Shown here: piece after piece, positions 35,532 to 45,289 of the stretch
How the letters are laid out: every line of letters starts with the position of its first letter
Position numbering within the stretch: the stretch's first letter is position 1
DNA from: Bolinopsis microptera
Taxonomy: Eukaryota; Ctenophora; Tentaculata; Lobata; Bolinopsidae
Direction: 5' to 3'
Length of the DNA stretch: 64,000 nt
NCBI RefSeq assembly: GCF_026151205.1
Contig: NC_087077.1
Coordinates: forward strand, 11,196,983 to 11,260,982
Position numbers and translations under genes: made by a program
The notes under the pieces: model-generated
What the model saw: the letters and a program-made list of their open reading frames with translations, nothing else
The model's database searches: none
Told to the model about the DNA's origin: nothing

Positions 35532-35850
35532 CCCTCGTGAAATATAGCTCACCAGGTTTCAGTTTACTATTTCACACACTGAGTACAATCTTTTGACATT
35601 TCAACTTTAAGCTCTATCTTTCAAATACACATTTTTATTTTGTAGTTTACGCTATACTACGTGCCTGTCTTCTTTGCCTACTTTACTCTAAACTACGTTG
35701 TTTTCTACAACTAGTTCTGAGTCCTCCCTTCCTACTCCTATCTGGACTGTGTTGTTTCCTACAACCAGTTCTTTGACTACACTTCTCCCTATCTGAGTTT
35801 TACTTATTGGCTGTTTTTTACAGCTAACTCAGTCAACACGACTACTCCTT

Positions 35851-37404
35851 ATGGATACATCTCAGGTAAATGCCGTGGTTGAGCTCATTCGTGACTCCCA
35901 CAAGTTCGATTCATCTTTAGGTGTATATTATCATAATATGCAGGATGCTTTGCCTCCTTTATCACATGCTTATTCTGACCCCCTGACCGTGTGCTCCTCT
36001 GTAGTACTGCGGTTAGAGTGTGGTTCTTATGTGTTCATTTCTGATCTTAAGTCAGGTCCTAAGACACCCCACGTTAGATTGTTTTGTAGTTCCTTAGTTC
36101 AGCTCATGTTTCCTTTATCTGATAAGTTGCAACAGTTCTTTAAGCACTTTTTCCCCTGTAAGCACACTTTAGATGTATATGAATGTTCTGACCACTGCTC
36201 ACTAGATAAGGATGGCTCTGTAGAGGCTCTCTTAAATTTATATAGCTGCATAATAACTGATAGGTCTCTTAAGTTTAATCTCTTGGAGAGCCAGAAAGTA
36301 TTAGATGGAATAGTTGCAAGTTTCCACACCTCCATAAGTTCTAAGATTTTAGTTAGATACTCTGACCAGTTGTTTCATTCTGTTGAGGAAGTTCGGGCAG
36401 ACAAGTCGTACTCTGTTATGATTTGTTCTGCCGAACAGGTACTCCAGAATAGGAAGGAACTAGGTGCCAAGTTAGATAATCAGTCACGTAAACATTCAGT
36501 CAAACCCTCTGTCGACTCAGACGAGGATTTCGAGCAAGCACCTAAGTTTAAGAGTAAGAAGTTGAAACGTTCAGATATAGATTTGCCTAAGTTTTCTGAT
36601 TATGTAAAGATTGATCCATCTATTTCCAAACATAGTCTAGATTGTATTAAGGAACTGTCTTCCTCTCGTCCTCATCCAAATCATCTGTACCACCCAACTC
36701 ATCTGTACCACCCAACTCATCTGAACCACCCAACTCATCTGTACCACCCAACTCATCTGTACCACCCAACTCATCTGTACCACCCAACTCATCTGTACCA
36801 CCCAAATCATCAGCTCAACCCAAATCATCAGCTCAACCCAAATCATCAGCTCAACCCAAATCATCAGCTCAACCCAAATCTTCAGCTCAACCAAAATCAT
36901 CAGCTCAACCCAAATCATCAGTTCAACCCAGATCATCAACTCAACCCAAATCATCAGCTCAACCCAAATCATCTGTACCACCTAAATCATCAGTTCAACC
37001 CAAATCATCAGCCCAACCCAAGTCATCAGTTCTACCCAAATCATCAGCTCAACCCAAATCATCAGTTCAACCCAAATCATCAGCTCAACCCAAATCATCA
37101 GTTCAACCCAAATCATCAGCTCAACCCAAATCATCAGTTCAACCCAAATCATCAGCTCAACCCAAATCTTCAGCTCAACCAAAATCATCAGCTCAACCCA
37201 AATCATCAGTTCAACCCAAATCATCAACTCAACCCAAATCATCAGCTCAACCCAAATCAGCTGTACCACCTAAATCATCAGTTCAACCCAAATCATCAGC
37301 TCTGGATCAGAAATAGATCCTTCCCAGCCTACTATCCTTACCCACAGCTTCACCTCTACCTTCCTCCAACCTTGCCTGGAAGTTCATCCTACTACTGTGC
37401 TTAG
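35851..37404 (+). CDS. unrecognised protein of element B with a C-terminal tandem-repeat tail
   Basis: 517 codons from the first ATG after the TATA box. Residues 1-200 look like a folded globular domain (MDTSQVNAVVELIRDSHKFD; Cys/Leu/Phe-rich, with FKHFFPCKHTLDVYECSDHC). Residues 200-270 are charged with a basic FKSKKLKRSD patch that could be a nuclear signal. From about residue 275 the frame enters some fifty 12-15-bp repeats, read here as HPTHLY/NPNHQL. In the frame one base over, the repeat reads PPNSSV/QPKSSA, more typical of a natural linker, so a frameshift near 36665 is possible. No transposase, polymerase or known family is recognised. The left arm carries a second copy. Confidence 0.6.
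   Translation: MDTSQVNAVVELIRDSHKFDSSLGVYYHNMQDALPPLSHAYSDPLTVCSSVVLRLECGSYVFISDLKSGPKTPHVRLFCSSLVQLMFPLSDKLQQFFKHFFPCKHTLDVYECSDHCSLDKDGSVEALLNLYSCIITDRSLKFNLLESQKVLDGIVASFHTSISSKILVRYSDQLFHSVEEVRADKSYSVMICSAEQVLQNRKELGAKLDNQSRKHSVKPSVDSDEDFEQAPKFKSKKLKRSDIDLPKFSDYVKIDPSISKHSLDCIKELSSSRPHPNHLYHPTHLYHPTHLNHPTHLYHPTHLYHPTHLYHPTHLYHPNHQLNPNHQLNPNHQLNPNHQLNPNLQLNQNHQLNPNHQFNPDHQLNPNHQLNPNHLYHLNHQFNPNHQPNPSHQFYPNHQLNPNHQFNPNHQLNPNHQFNPNHQLNPNHQFNPNHQLNPNLQLNQNHQLNPNHQFNPNHQLNPNHQLNPNQLYHLNHQFNPNHQLWIRNRSFPAYYPYPQLHLYLPPTLPGSSSYYCA
36680..37310 (+). repeat. CCAAATCATCAGCTCAAC coding minisatellite
   Basis: Tandem units of 15 bp (first block, CACCCAACTCATCTGTAC) changing into CCCAAATCATCAGCTCAA-type units. 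The array is open in all three plus frames and most minus frames, so the minus-strand frames here are artefacts. Confidence 0.9.
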
Positions 37405-37899
37405 TTCTTTTAGATCTGCGTTTAAATTATTATAACCGAGTTAAATTATTTTGAAGGTATTGAAGTATTGAATGATATTATGATTGATGTTGTGCAAAAC
37501 TATTACTACCGCTTTATTACTGCCAATTGCTGTTACAATTTGTAGAAACTGATTTATACATTTATACATATGATATCAAAAAATCAAATCTCAAAAATAA
37601 CAAAGTAACAATCTGCTCTCTTTAATTATTGAAATCCATCCAAGTAAAAAGTTGTATTACCAGAGAGGTTAAATTTAAATTTCAAACAACCTTGTCTACA
37701 GCTTCTTGGAAGAAAATGGAACCGGATTCTAGTGGACGTTCTGAAACTGGTAGGGCTACAAAACTAAGTTGGAACACATCTTGTTTGAATACTGTTGAAC
37801 CAAATTCAACTCTCTGCAACAACACAAGCAGACAAAATTTCTCAAAATCCGTTTTATCTGCTCAACTGGTTCTAAATTCTTGAATCCAGCCAAGGGTAT

Positions 37900-38770
37900 A
37901 ATGGGTGTTCTGGGAGTGCTAGGGCCACCAAACTTTGTAGGAGCACTATAAGGGTCAATACCAAACGATTCCGACCTGTTTTGGGGCAATCCGACGAGTT
38001 TTAGAAAAAATTTCATTTTTGTTCATTCCGTTCATTCCATGACTCAGGGAGTCTTGGGCGACTATTTTGACGTCAAAATAGTTAGTAAACACATCCCCCT
38101 ACACCGTACAATCATCTCCAGCACTCTGCAGCCCCTTTAACAGACTGAAATGACCGTATCAATATCGGATACTCAGAAACCAGCTTTTTGATACGGAAAT
38201 GGAATTAAGTCTCTAGTGGGCGTTCTGGGAGTGCTAGGGCCACCAAACTTTGTAGGAACACTATAAGGGTCAATACCAAACGATTCCGACCTGTTTTGGG
38301 GCAATCCGACGAGTTTTAGAAAAAAATTAATTTTTGTTCATTCCGTTCATTCCATGACTCAGGGAGTCTTGGGCGACTATTTTGACGTCAAAATCGTTAG
38401 TAAACACATCCCCCTAGTCCCTACACCGTACAATCATCTCCAGCACTCTGCAGCCCCTTTAACAGACTGAAATGACCGTATCAATATCGGATACTCAGAA
38501 ACCAGCTTTTTGATACGGAAATGGAATTAAGTCTCTAGTGGGCGTTCTGGGAGTGCTAGGGCCACCAAACTTTGTAGGAACACTATAAGGGTCAATACCA
38601 AACGATTCCGACCTGTTTTGGGGCAATCCGACGAGTTTTAGAAAAAAATTCATTTTTGTTCATTCCGTTCATTCCATGACTCAGGGAGCCTCTGGCGACT
38701 ATTTTGACGTCAAAATAGTTAGTAAACACATCCCCCTACACCGTACAACCATTTCCAGCACTCTGAAACT
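37900..38770. repeat. three ~300-bp subrepeats in right arm of element B
   Basis: Mirror of the left-arm units, each with GGGAGTGCTAGGGCCACCAA, TGACTCA and TTTTGACGTCAAAA (the middle unit reads TTTTGACGTCAAAATCG). The unit near 38411 has an extra TAGTCCC not seen in the left arm, showing that the arms are not exact copies. Confidence 0.85.
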
Positions 38771-39032
38771 ACTTAAGACTGAAATGACCGTATCAAAATG
38801 CCTCAAAAACCGTATCATCTGGTTCCACAATCTCGGATTCATCTTCTGGACTTCAGATGTAACACGCCAAAACCAAAGTATTAAAGCTCTTTGGCAAGCA
38901 TCGAGTACGATACGACGCGCAACTGTGCTTGAAGTGACGACGCGCACGAGCGATAAGGAGCTACTTATCGCTCGGTCGACCGAGCCATAAGTCTTATCGC
39001 TCGTGCGCGCCACCCGACTACCATGAGCCTTA

Positions 39033-40243
39033 CTGAGAAGCAACGGCAGTTCTTTCTCAACAATGTTTGCTTCTATCCGAACATCTGTCTTTCCTATTCG
39101 CCCAGGGATGATAGTCTTTTCTGTGGAAATGACTTCGAGTCCATCCCCAAATCTAAAAGGCGTCGAGCAAGGTTCACTAACCATCATTTTCAGTTGTTTT
39201 TCTTCCAGAGTTTCTCTGTAGTGATTCACCCAGTTCCTACCAACAACTGTCTTTGTACATCCGGAATCAATAACTGCACATGCTAATGACTCATATACAA
39301 GAGAACCAAGGTTCGTATCACTCATCAGGCACTCTTCAGGAATCTGAACAACATCTTCAGATTCAGACACCACCATGAATGTTAGGAATGCACCCTCTGC
39401 TTCCATGGCCGTAACATTCTCAGCACCATCTTGTGCGAAATACTGTGCATTATCTGTTGAACTTGAAGAAGCTCTGTTCTTGCTTGTGCACCATCTTGCA
39501 ATATGGTTTTTATCGCCACAAGCATAGCATCCAGTATACGCACTCTTTTGTCGATTATACGGATGATGATGATTCCCACGTCCTCTTGACATCCTTCTGT
39601 AGTTTCCTCGTCCACCTCTTGGGGTTGAGTTGTATGTATAGTTACATTCCTCATGTTCCACCTTCACTGATATTGACGCAGGCGGTGTGGAAAGGTTCGA
39701 TTGGACGGAGAAGATTTTCCCGATCGTTTCGCACATATCTTTATAAGTAAGATCCTTTACAGTTGCCAAAGCGAGATCATATTTTTCTGACGGAAGGTTA
39801 GCGCTGTTAAGGAATCTGTAGGCCAGGACTGCTTCAGGAAGAGTGATTTTGTGTCTCCTGAGATCCGCTAGCAACTTCTCAAACTCAGATATGTAACTCT
39901 GTAGAGACAACCCTTCTGGTCTCACATATTTTTCAAACTTACCGTAAACTCGGTAACAGGTTTGAGCTGAGTCCTCTAAATAGATTTTGTCAAGATGACT
40001 TAAAATCTTCGCTATTGCATCCTCTGCAATTAGGACATCTTTCCCCAATGATCGTACTGTATCCTTTATCTTCCCTTGTTTCAATTCTAAGAGCAACGCA
40101 GTTCCTTGTCTCTTTTTCTCTAAACCCGTGAACTCTTGCCACAGCTGCAGGTCTAACTTCCAATTGCAGTAGTCCTGATCCTCACTGTATGCCGGTGGGG
40201 CTTTGTAATTACTAGTTACTCTAACTGTCTCTGGGGGTGCCAT
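39033..40243 (-). pseudogene. copia-1 Gag and protease
   Basis: Starts at ATG 40243-40241 (MAPPETVRVTS), 23 bp after the LTR and inside the primer-site region. It has a Gag domain of the copia type (CNWKLDLQLWQEF ... LPSEKYDLALATV), an Arg/Gly-rich stretch, and a zinc knuckle (CYACGDKNHIARWC) near residue 240. The retropepsin active site is CAVIDSGCTKTVVG. The frame ends after LPLLLSKA where element B begins; the natural continuation is the LDFTND segment at 28134. Domains are intact up to the insertion. Confidence 0.9.
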
Positions 40244-40252
40244 TGCGTCCTT

Positions 40253-40263
40253 CTCTGCTACCA
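40253..40263 (-). other. copia-1 primer binding site
   Basis: TGGTAGCAGAG, two bases after the 5' LTR on the minus strand, matches the complement of the 3' end of animal initiator tRNA-Met (..CTCTGCTACCA) over 11 bases. Confidence 0.75.
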
Positions 40264-40265
40264 CT

Positions 40266-40430
40266 TGTTAACTTTAAATGGATCACTATGCAATGAAACA
40301 CACCAGTTGTTACAAGTAATTATCAAACCCCACAGACAACATGTTTGTGGTACATTCTGAAATAGAACACAATTAGTATATATTATATCGACTATCATAA
40401 ATATATAAACCAAATATATAGCAATTCACA
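40266..40430 (-). repeat. copia-1 5' LTR
   Basis: 165 bp, matches 15708-15872. It is followed by the target duplication GTAGT (40431-40435). Confidence 0.9.
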
Positions 40431-40435
40431 GTAGT

Positions 40436-40684
40436 TTAATCTAATAGTAAAAAAGACATTGTTTAGTTTAGTATTGAAATGTGTTTTAACTATTAGTCAG
40501 AGCAGAGTAGTGTGAGTTACTGAGTCACACCATATCAATCATTCACTATTTAAGAGAGTACATTGTAGAGTAACAAGGTTACTTTTGACACAAGATTTGT
40601 ATTACCTCTTTATTCATCTAATTTGTATTTATAATAATTGAGTATTATTTGTTATTTAATTAACCCAAGAACAGGGTTCCAACA
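40436..40684 (+). mobile_element. copia-2 3' LTR, second part
   Basis: Continuation of the LTR that starts at 15124, ending GGGTTCCAACA. It is assigned because it lies directly across the copia-1 target duplication. Confidence 0.5.
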
Positions 40685-40685
40685 C

Positions 40686-41035
40686 AATGCACTACTGGGC
40701 CGGGCCGCGCCTCAAATAATTTTTCGCTCGACTACACTGTGGTTGACCATTGTTAATGGTCTGGCCCGCCGCGCGCTACTTCGTAGCACTTGCCATCGGG
40801 CAATTTCGAGAAGAAAGCGGTGTGCGCTACTTTGGAGAAATTTAGTCGAGTAAAATCCGTCAACACTTTGGAAGATTGGCCAAATGTTGTAGGTTTATAA
40901 CCTTAAAAAATAAAATAAAAGTTGGACTCGTCGACGGTCTTTGAAACGAATTTTCAACGAGTATCACCCGTTAAGTGAAATTGAAATGCACCACTGGGCC
41001 TCGCCGAGCTGCGAACGATTGACATCGTGAACTAA
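40686..41035. repeat. second copy of the 12101-12380 repeat family
   Basis: Reverse-complement blocks ATGCACTACTGGGCC..CCGCGCCTCAAATAAT and ATGCACCACTGGGCCTCGCC..GATTGACATCGTGAAC occur in the same order as at 12101-12225, but are separated by about 250 bp that include hairpin-element copy 4. Confidence 0.6.
40887..40974 (-). mobile_element. hairpin element, copy 4
   Basis: 88 bp in minus orientation, TTAACGGGTGATACTCG to AACCTACAA, with core GTCGACGAGTCCAAC. Middle hairpins have decayed and its flanks (GCCAAATG / GTGAAATT) match at only 5 of 8 positions, so this is an older copy. Confidence 0.65.
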
Positions 41036-41583
41036 TTACATTTGCTGTTTAATTGTTTTTCAAGATCATTAGGATTTATTTGTATTTCATATAATTCCTG
41101 ATCCCTGTTTACTATTTTACATTTAAATTTAAATTTTAGTCGATAAACATCAGGTATAAATAATAAATCTGTTTTTGATTAAATCTTAAGCATGAAATTC
41201 AGATCATGTTCATGTTACTATTCTGTTTTTCTGTGAGTTAGTAAATTTACATGATACCAGTTTTGTAAATGAATTTGAGCTACTGGTCCCGGGCTGTATG
41301 CGAGGTTATTTGTTATTAGGAAGAATGAGAAGAAAAGAATATTCAAACAATATACACATAATATAGCAATGGCCAATTGGCTGACTATAAGGTCATGGCC
41401 TGAACTTTAATAGTCAAGTGATGCTAAAGCAGAGCACAAATATGTAATAAGTTAATAGATAAAAATACTGATTCAATGATTAAAATTATAGCTGTGAGTG
41501 TCAATAAATTACTGTGTCATAAAAAAAGGAACGATGTACACGTGATCTGAGATACCAATATCTCAATATCAAAAGGATAGTGT

Positions 41584-41934
41584 CTAGAAACATTCATAGT
41601 CCATGGTGGCAGGTATCAAGTTAAACGAAGTTACACTGACTGGCAATGTATACGATTGCCGTCTCCCTCTCTCACCCCTGACCGCTATCAGGGTGCTCCT
41701 GAGGATTGAGAATCTAATCCTGGTGCACATGTAACACATAATAGCCGCATAGTCTTCTCCTCTCTTCTGGGATAGTTTTTCAGCGAGTCTCTTGTGGTAT
41801 CTTGTGGCTTGTGGACCCCATCCGCCATTTGTTGAGTATATAAGTGGGGTAAAGGTGCCTTTTTCCACCTGGATGATTCTGTTGTTGTACTTTTTCATTT
41901 TCCTCATTTCATGAGCTTTATAGATCTGTTCCAT
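41584..41934 (-). pseudogene. LINE-type ORF fragment
   Basis: 116 codons containing GTFTPLIYSTNGGWGPQATR, YHKRLAEKLSQKRGE and RIRFSILRSTLIAVRG. This matches my recollection of a C-terminal block found in many cnidarian and other invertebrate retroelement proteins (FTPLVFSTTGGMGPEAT..YKRLAELI). Nothing else of the element is recognisable in 41036-42365. Confidence 0.5.
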
Positions 41935-42365
41935 ATCTTTTTTGACATATGTGGGTGAGTTGGGGTGGGTAACACAGACATATTAGGAAGAATGTAGTTG
42001 TCAAATGTGGCCAAATATTAATTTTCATATTTTAACATTAACTACTTATTACAGTAGTTAACAGTAGTTTTGGCAGGGTCCCTAATAAATATCGGGCTTC
42101 CCGACTAGAGCATTGCAACAATACAAATAAGTCTTGTGCATGTGGTTGATGTGAAACCATCCTATGCTGTGTTATTTATTATAATAATATATATAATAAT
42201 AAATACAACATTTATAAACCGCCTTATAGCTAAATCATATAACTCGATATAATTTAATCCTGGAGATAAACTCCAGTGCTTTCTAAAGCGGCTCTTACAT
42301 TAACTGAGCTTAGTTTAATTGAAAATTAGACATGACAAGTTCATTTTACCTATGTAAATGCAAAA

Positions 42366-45260
42366 TCAATCAAATGCTAGAGAAAAGAAGTATGTTTTAA
42401 GTTTGGTCTTGAAAGATGTAACTGACTCAGCTGATCTTATGTCGTATGGCAAGGAATTAAATACTTTAACTGCACAGTGACTAAAAGCTTTCTCTGTGTT
42501 TACATAGTTAGGAGAGGGCGGAAAACTAAGGTAAAAATAATCATTATCAAGACGTACATTTTTTAAACTTTGCTGCCTAGGAGATATCAACTCTTTTAAG
42601 TAAGGAGGAGCTATATTATTTAAACACTTGTAGGCAAGTAGGGCAATCTTAAAATCTATTCTAAATCTAACTGGTAGAAAATGAACTTTCTTAAGAAGTG
42701 GAGTAGTGTGTGCCTTTCTTCCTCTCCCGAAAATAAATCTTACAGCAGAATTTTGCACCTTCTGTAAACGACTTAAATCATAAGAGCTCAGTCCAAAATA
42801 TACGCTATTGCAATAATCAATTCTAGAGAGTACTAGAGCATGAACAAGCTGAATCTTAAGGTTAAAAGACAGTTTTGATGCAATAAACCACAAATTTCTG
42901 ATCTGAATATTACATGCTTGAACCACTGACGTAATCTGATCACTCATTGAAAGATAACTGTCCAAATACAGCCCAAGACTCTTCACAGTTCCACTAACAA
43001 CATGTGGCTCTTGATCCTTAACAATCTGTAGAGAGGCTGGAATATTTGTTGAGTCAAATTTAGAGGATATAACGATGACTTCAGTCTTAGAAGAATTCAG
43101 TTGAAGGAAATTGTTTGTCATCCATTTCTTGATATCAGACATACAGTGTTCCATATTGTGCTCTAGCTGTGATGGGTCATCAGAATCAAGAGTGAAATAC
43201 AGCTGGGTGTCATCAGCATACAAATGAATACAGCACCCATGCATACTTGCAATGTTCTCAAGATCTTTGGTGTACAATATGAATAGCAGGGGGCCAAGGA
43301 TTGAACCTTGTGGCACACCTATCTCAAGAACAGTTGCTGAGGAAGACGAATCCTTGACTTTGACACAAAATGAACGGTTAGCCAAGTAGGACCTGATCCA
43401 TGTAAGAGCAATGCCTGTAATGCCATAAGCAGATCTTAGCTTCTTGATTAATCTTGGGTGATTGACAGTATCAAAGGCAGCACTCAAATCTAAAAGTAAA
43501 AGAACAACTTTAGTTTTCTTGTCAATAGTTATCAAGATGTCGTTATGGATTCTGGTTGTTGCAGTTTCACAGCTATGAAACTTCCTATAGCCGGACTGAA
43601 CTTTAGAAAGCAAGTTGTTATCCTCAAGATAACTGGTGAGCTGTATAGATACACACTTCTCAATGATTTTTGACAAGAATTAGAGATTGCTAATAGGCCT
43701 ATAGTTAGATAGAGATTCACCGTCAAGGCCACGTTTCTTCAAACTTGGACGAATGAGAGCCTCCTTAAGTTTTATAGGAAACTCACCTTTAACTAATGAT
43801 TCATTGACTATAAATGAGATCAGAGGAAGGAGTTCTGGGAGACACTTGATGAGAATCTTTGTAGGTATGGGGTCAAGATCACAGAATTTGTTAGACATAT
43901 TCTTTATGATGCTTACTAGTTCTTCATCAGACACATGACGGAATTGTACTATCTTTGGGCTATTAGAAAGAGGAACAAATTCATCTGAGTTAGGAGAATC
44001 TTGGGATTGTTGTTCTAAATAAATGTTGTTGTATATGTTGTCGACCTTTGATTTAAAGAACTGTGCAAAGTTGTTAGCACTCTCAAGATTTGAAGAGCAA
44101 GAAGGTGTAGTAGTACTAACTTTTTCTTTATTGAGCAACTTATTAACGATGGAATAAGTCTTTTTAGCATCACCTGCACTATCTTGTAACCTTGTTTTGT
44201 AGAAGTGATCTCTTGTGGATACAATGACTGAGGATGCTCTCTCTGATGCTTTCCTGTACAGTCGTTTATAATCTGGGCAATCATGATTCTTTTGATACAG
44301 TCTCTCAATCTTTCTTCTCATTGCTTTTGCTTGTTGACAGTGTGTAGACCACCATTCAGCGTTATGATCTTTTCTTGGGATGAAAGTTTTTTCTTTAGCA
44401 TGCTTGTCCAAAATACTGCTCAACTCAGACTCATAGATATCAACTGCACTATCGAGGTCATTGAAGCAATCAGTGTCACATAGTTTTGACTTAAGAATGT
44501 CCTCAACAAAAGCATCTAGGTCTATGCAAGCAATGTTTCTGTAAATAATTGGTTCTAGAGTGCTTATGGGTGCTGGAGATACATTGCAATTGAAAGCAAC
44601 AAAGTAGTGGTCAGACGATGTACCAGAATCAGTAATGACAGGATCTAGAACTTCAATGCAATCGTGAGTAAAAGAACCATCCCTGGTAATTACAAGATCT
44701 AATATGCCCCCATCTCTGTGTGTTGCAGCTGAAATTTGTTGCACCCACCCACAAGACTTAAGTAGTGAATTAAACCTTTGTGCAACTGAATCATTTTCGT
44801 CTTCAATGTGGATATTAAAATCACCCATGATCAAGGGCTTTCCAGGTTTGTCTACTAAATCAACCAAGAGTTGCTCAAAGTCAGTTAGAAATTGGGGGAT
44901 GTTAGCACTCTGAGATGTGGAGGTGCCAGAACGGTAAATTGAAACAATTCGTAGTATATCTCCAGAAGATGATTTGAAGGTACATTCACAAGACTCAAAC
45001 GTTTTGAATCGCTTGCACTTCTGAGGAGTCACTTTAAGACTTTTCTTATATAGAACAGCAACACCTCCTCCCCGCCCAGCTCTTGGCTGGCTATGAATGG
45101 AATATCCAAGTTCTTTCATCTCAGAAAACTTAGCATTGTCATCTTTTCTCAGCCAAGTTTCTGTAGCACAGCAAATATCAGTATCAAAGTCTTCAAGCAA
45201 TTGCATGACTCCAGCAGTTTTATTGCAGATGGATCTGCAATTGAACAGGGCAAAGTTCAT
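42366..45260 (-). pseudogene. L2-like LINE ORF2 (endonuclease plus reverse transcriptase), one in-frame stop
   Basis: A single frame of about 965 codons interrupted only by a TAA at 43680-43682. The first part (45260-43683) is an AP-type endonuclease with CCATETWLRKDD, IMGDFNIHIED and GTSSDHYFVAF. The second part (43679-42366) is reverse transcriptase with LLDLSAAFDTVNHP, GVPQGSILGPLLFILYTKD and the catalytic HLYADDTQLYF. The FLSKIIEKCV..HSCETATTRIHND and AFDTVNH pattern places it in or near the L2/CR1 group. The 3' side ends near TA-rich microsatellite-like sequence at about 42180-42205. Confidence 0.85.
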
Positions 45261-45289
45261 ACTCTGACATTCTGACTTAGAGTTTGTAG

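Larger units (their letters stand above)
28162..39028. mobile_element. element B: 10.9-kb foldback-like giant inverted-repeat element
   Basis: Left arm 28162 to about 33845, spacer about 140 bp, right arm about 33985 to 39028. The arms are mirror copies over essentially their whole length. Both ends read GCTCATGGTAGTCGGGTG inward, and CTTA at 28158-28161 and 39029-39032 is the likely target duplication (4-5 bp). Copia-1 protease and integrase sequence continues across it, so it is a true insertion. The arms contain tandem ~300-bp subrepeats, a promoter-like segment and one long open frame per arm. No transposase was recognised. The architecture is like Drosophila FB or Galileo elements, but relationship is not shown. 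Confidence 0.8.
15708..40430 (-). mobile_element. copia-1: Ty1/copia element interrupted by two large insertions
   Basis: 165-bp LTRs at 15708-15872 and 40266-40430 (TGTTAAC..TTCACA), with target duplication GTAGT at 15703-15707 and 40431-40435. Order on the minus strand is LTR, primer site, Gag-PR (40243-39033), element B, IN (28157-26512), element A, RNase H (16868-16191), polypurine tract, LTR. Without the two inserts it is about 4.3 kb. The reverse transcriptase core is absent, so it was already an internally deleted copy. It sits inside the LTR of copia-2. Confidence 0.9.

Noticed and set aside
36637-37269. Minus-strand MIWVEL-repeat frames in the right arm of element B
   Set aside because: Antisense shadow of the CCAAATCATCAGCTCAAC tandem repeat.
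28162-39028. Element B as a pure assembly artefact
   Set aside because: The arms differ by indels and substitutions in good-quality parts (LINE tail only on the left, extra TAGTCCC only on the right), and copia-1 coding sequence resumes on each side. Read support should still be checked.
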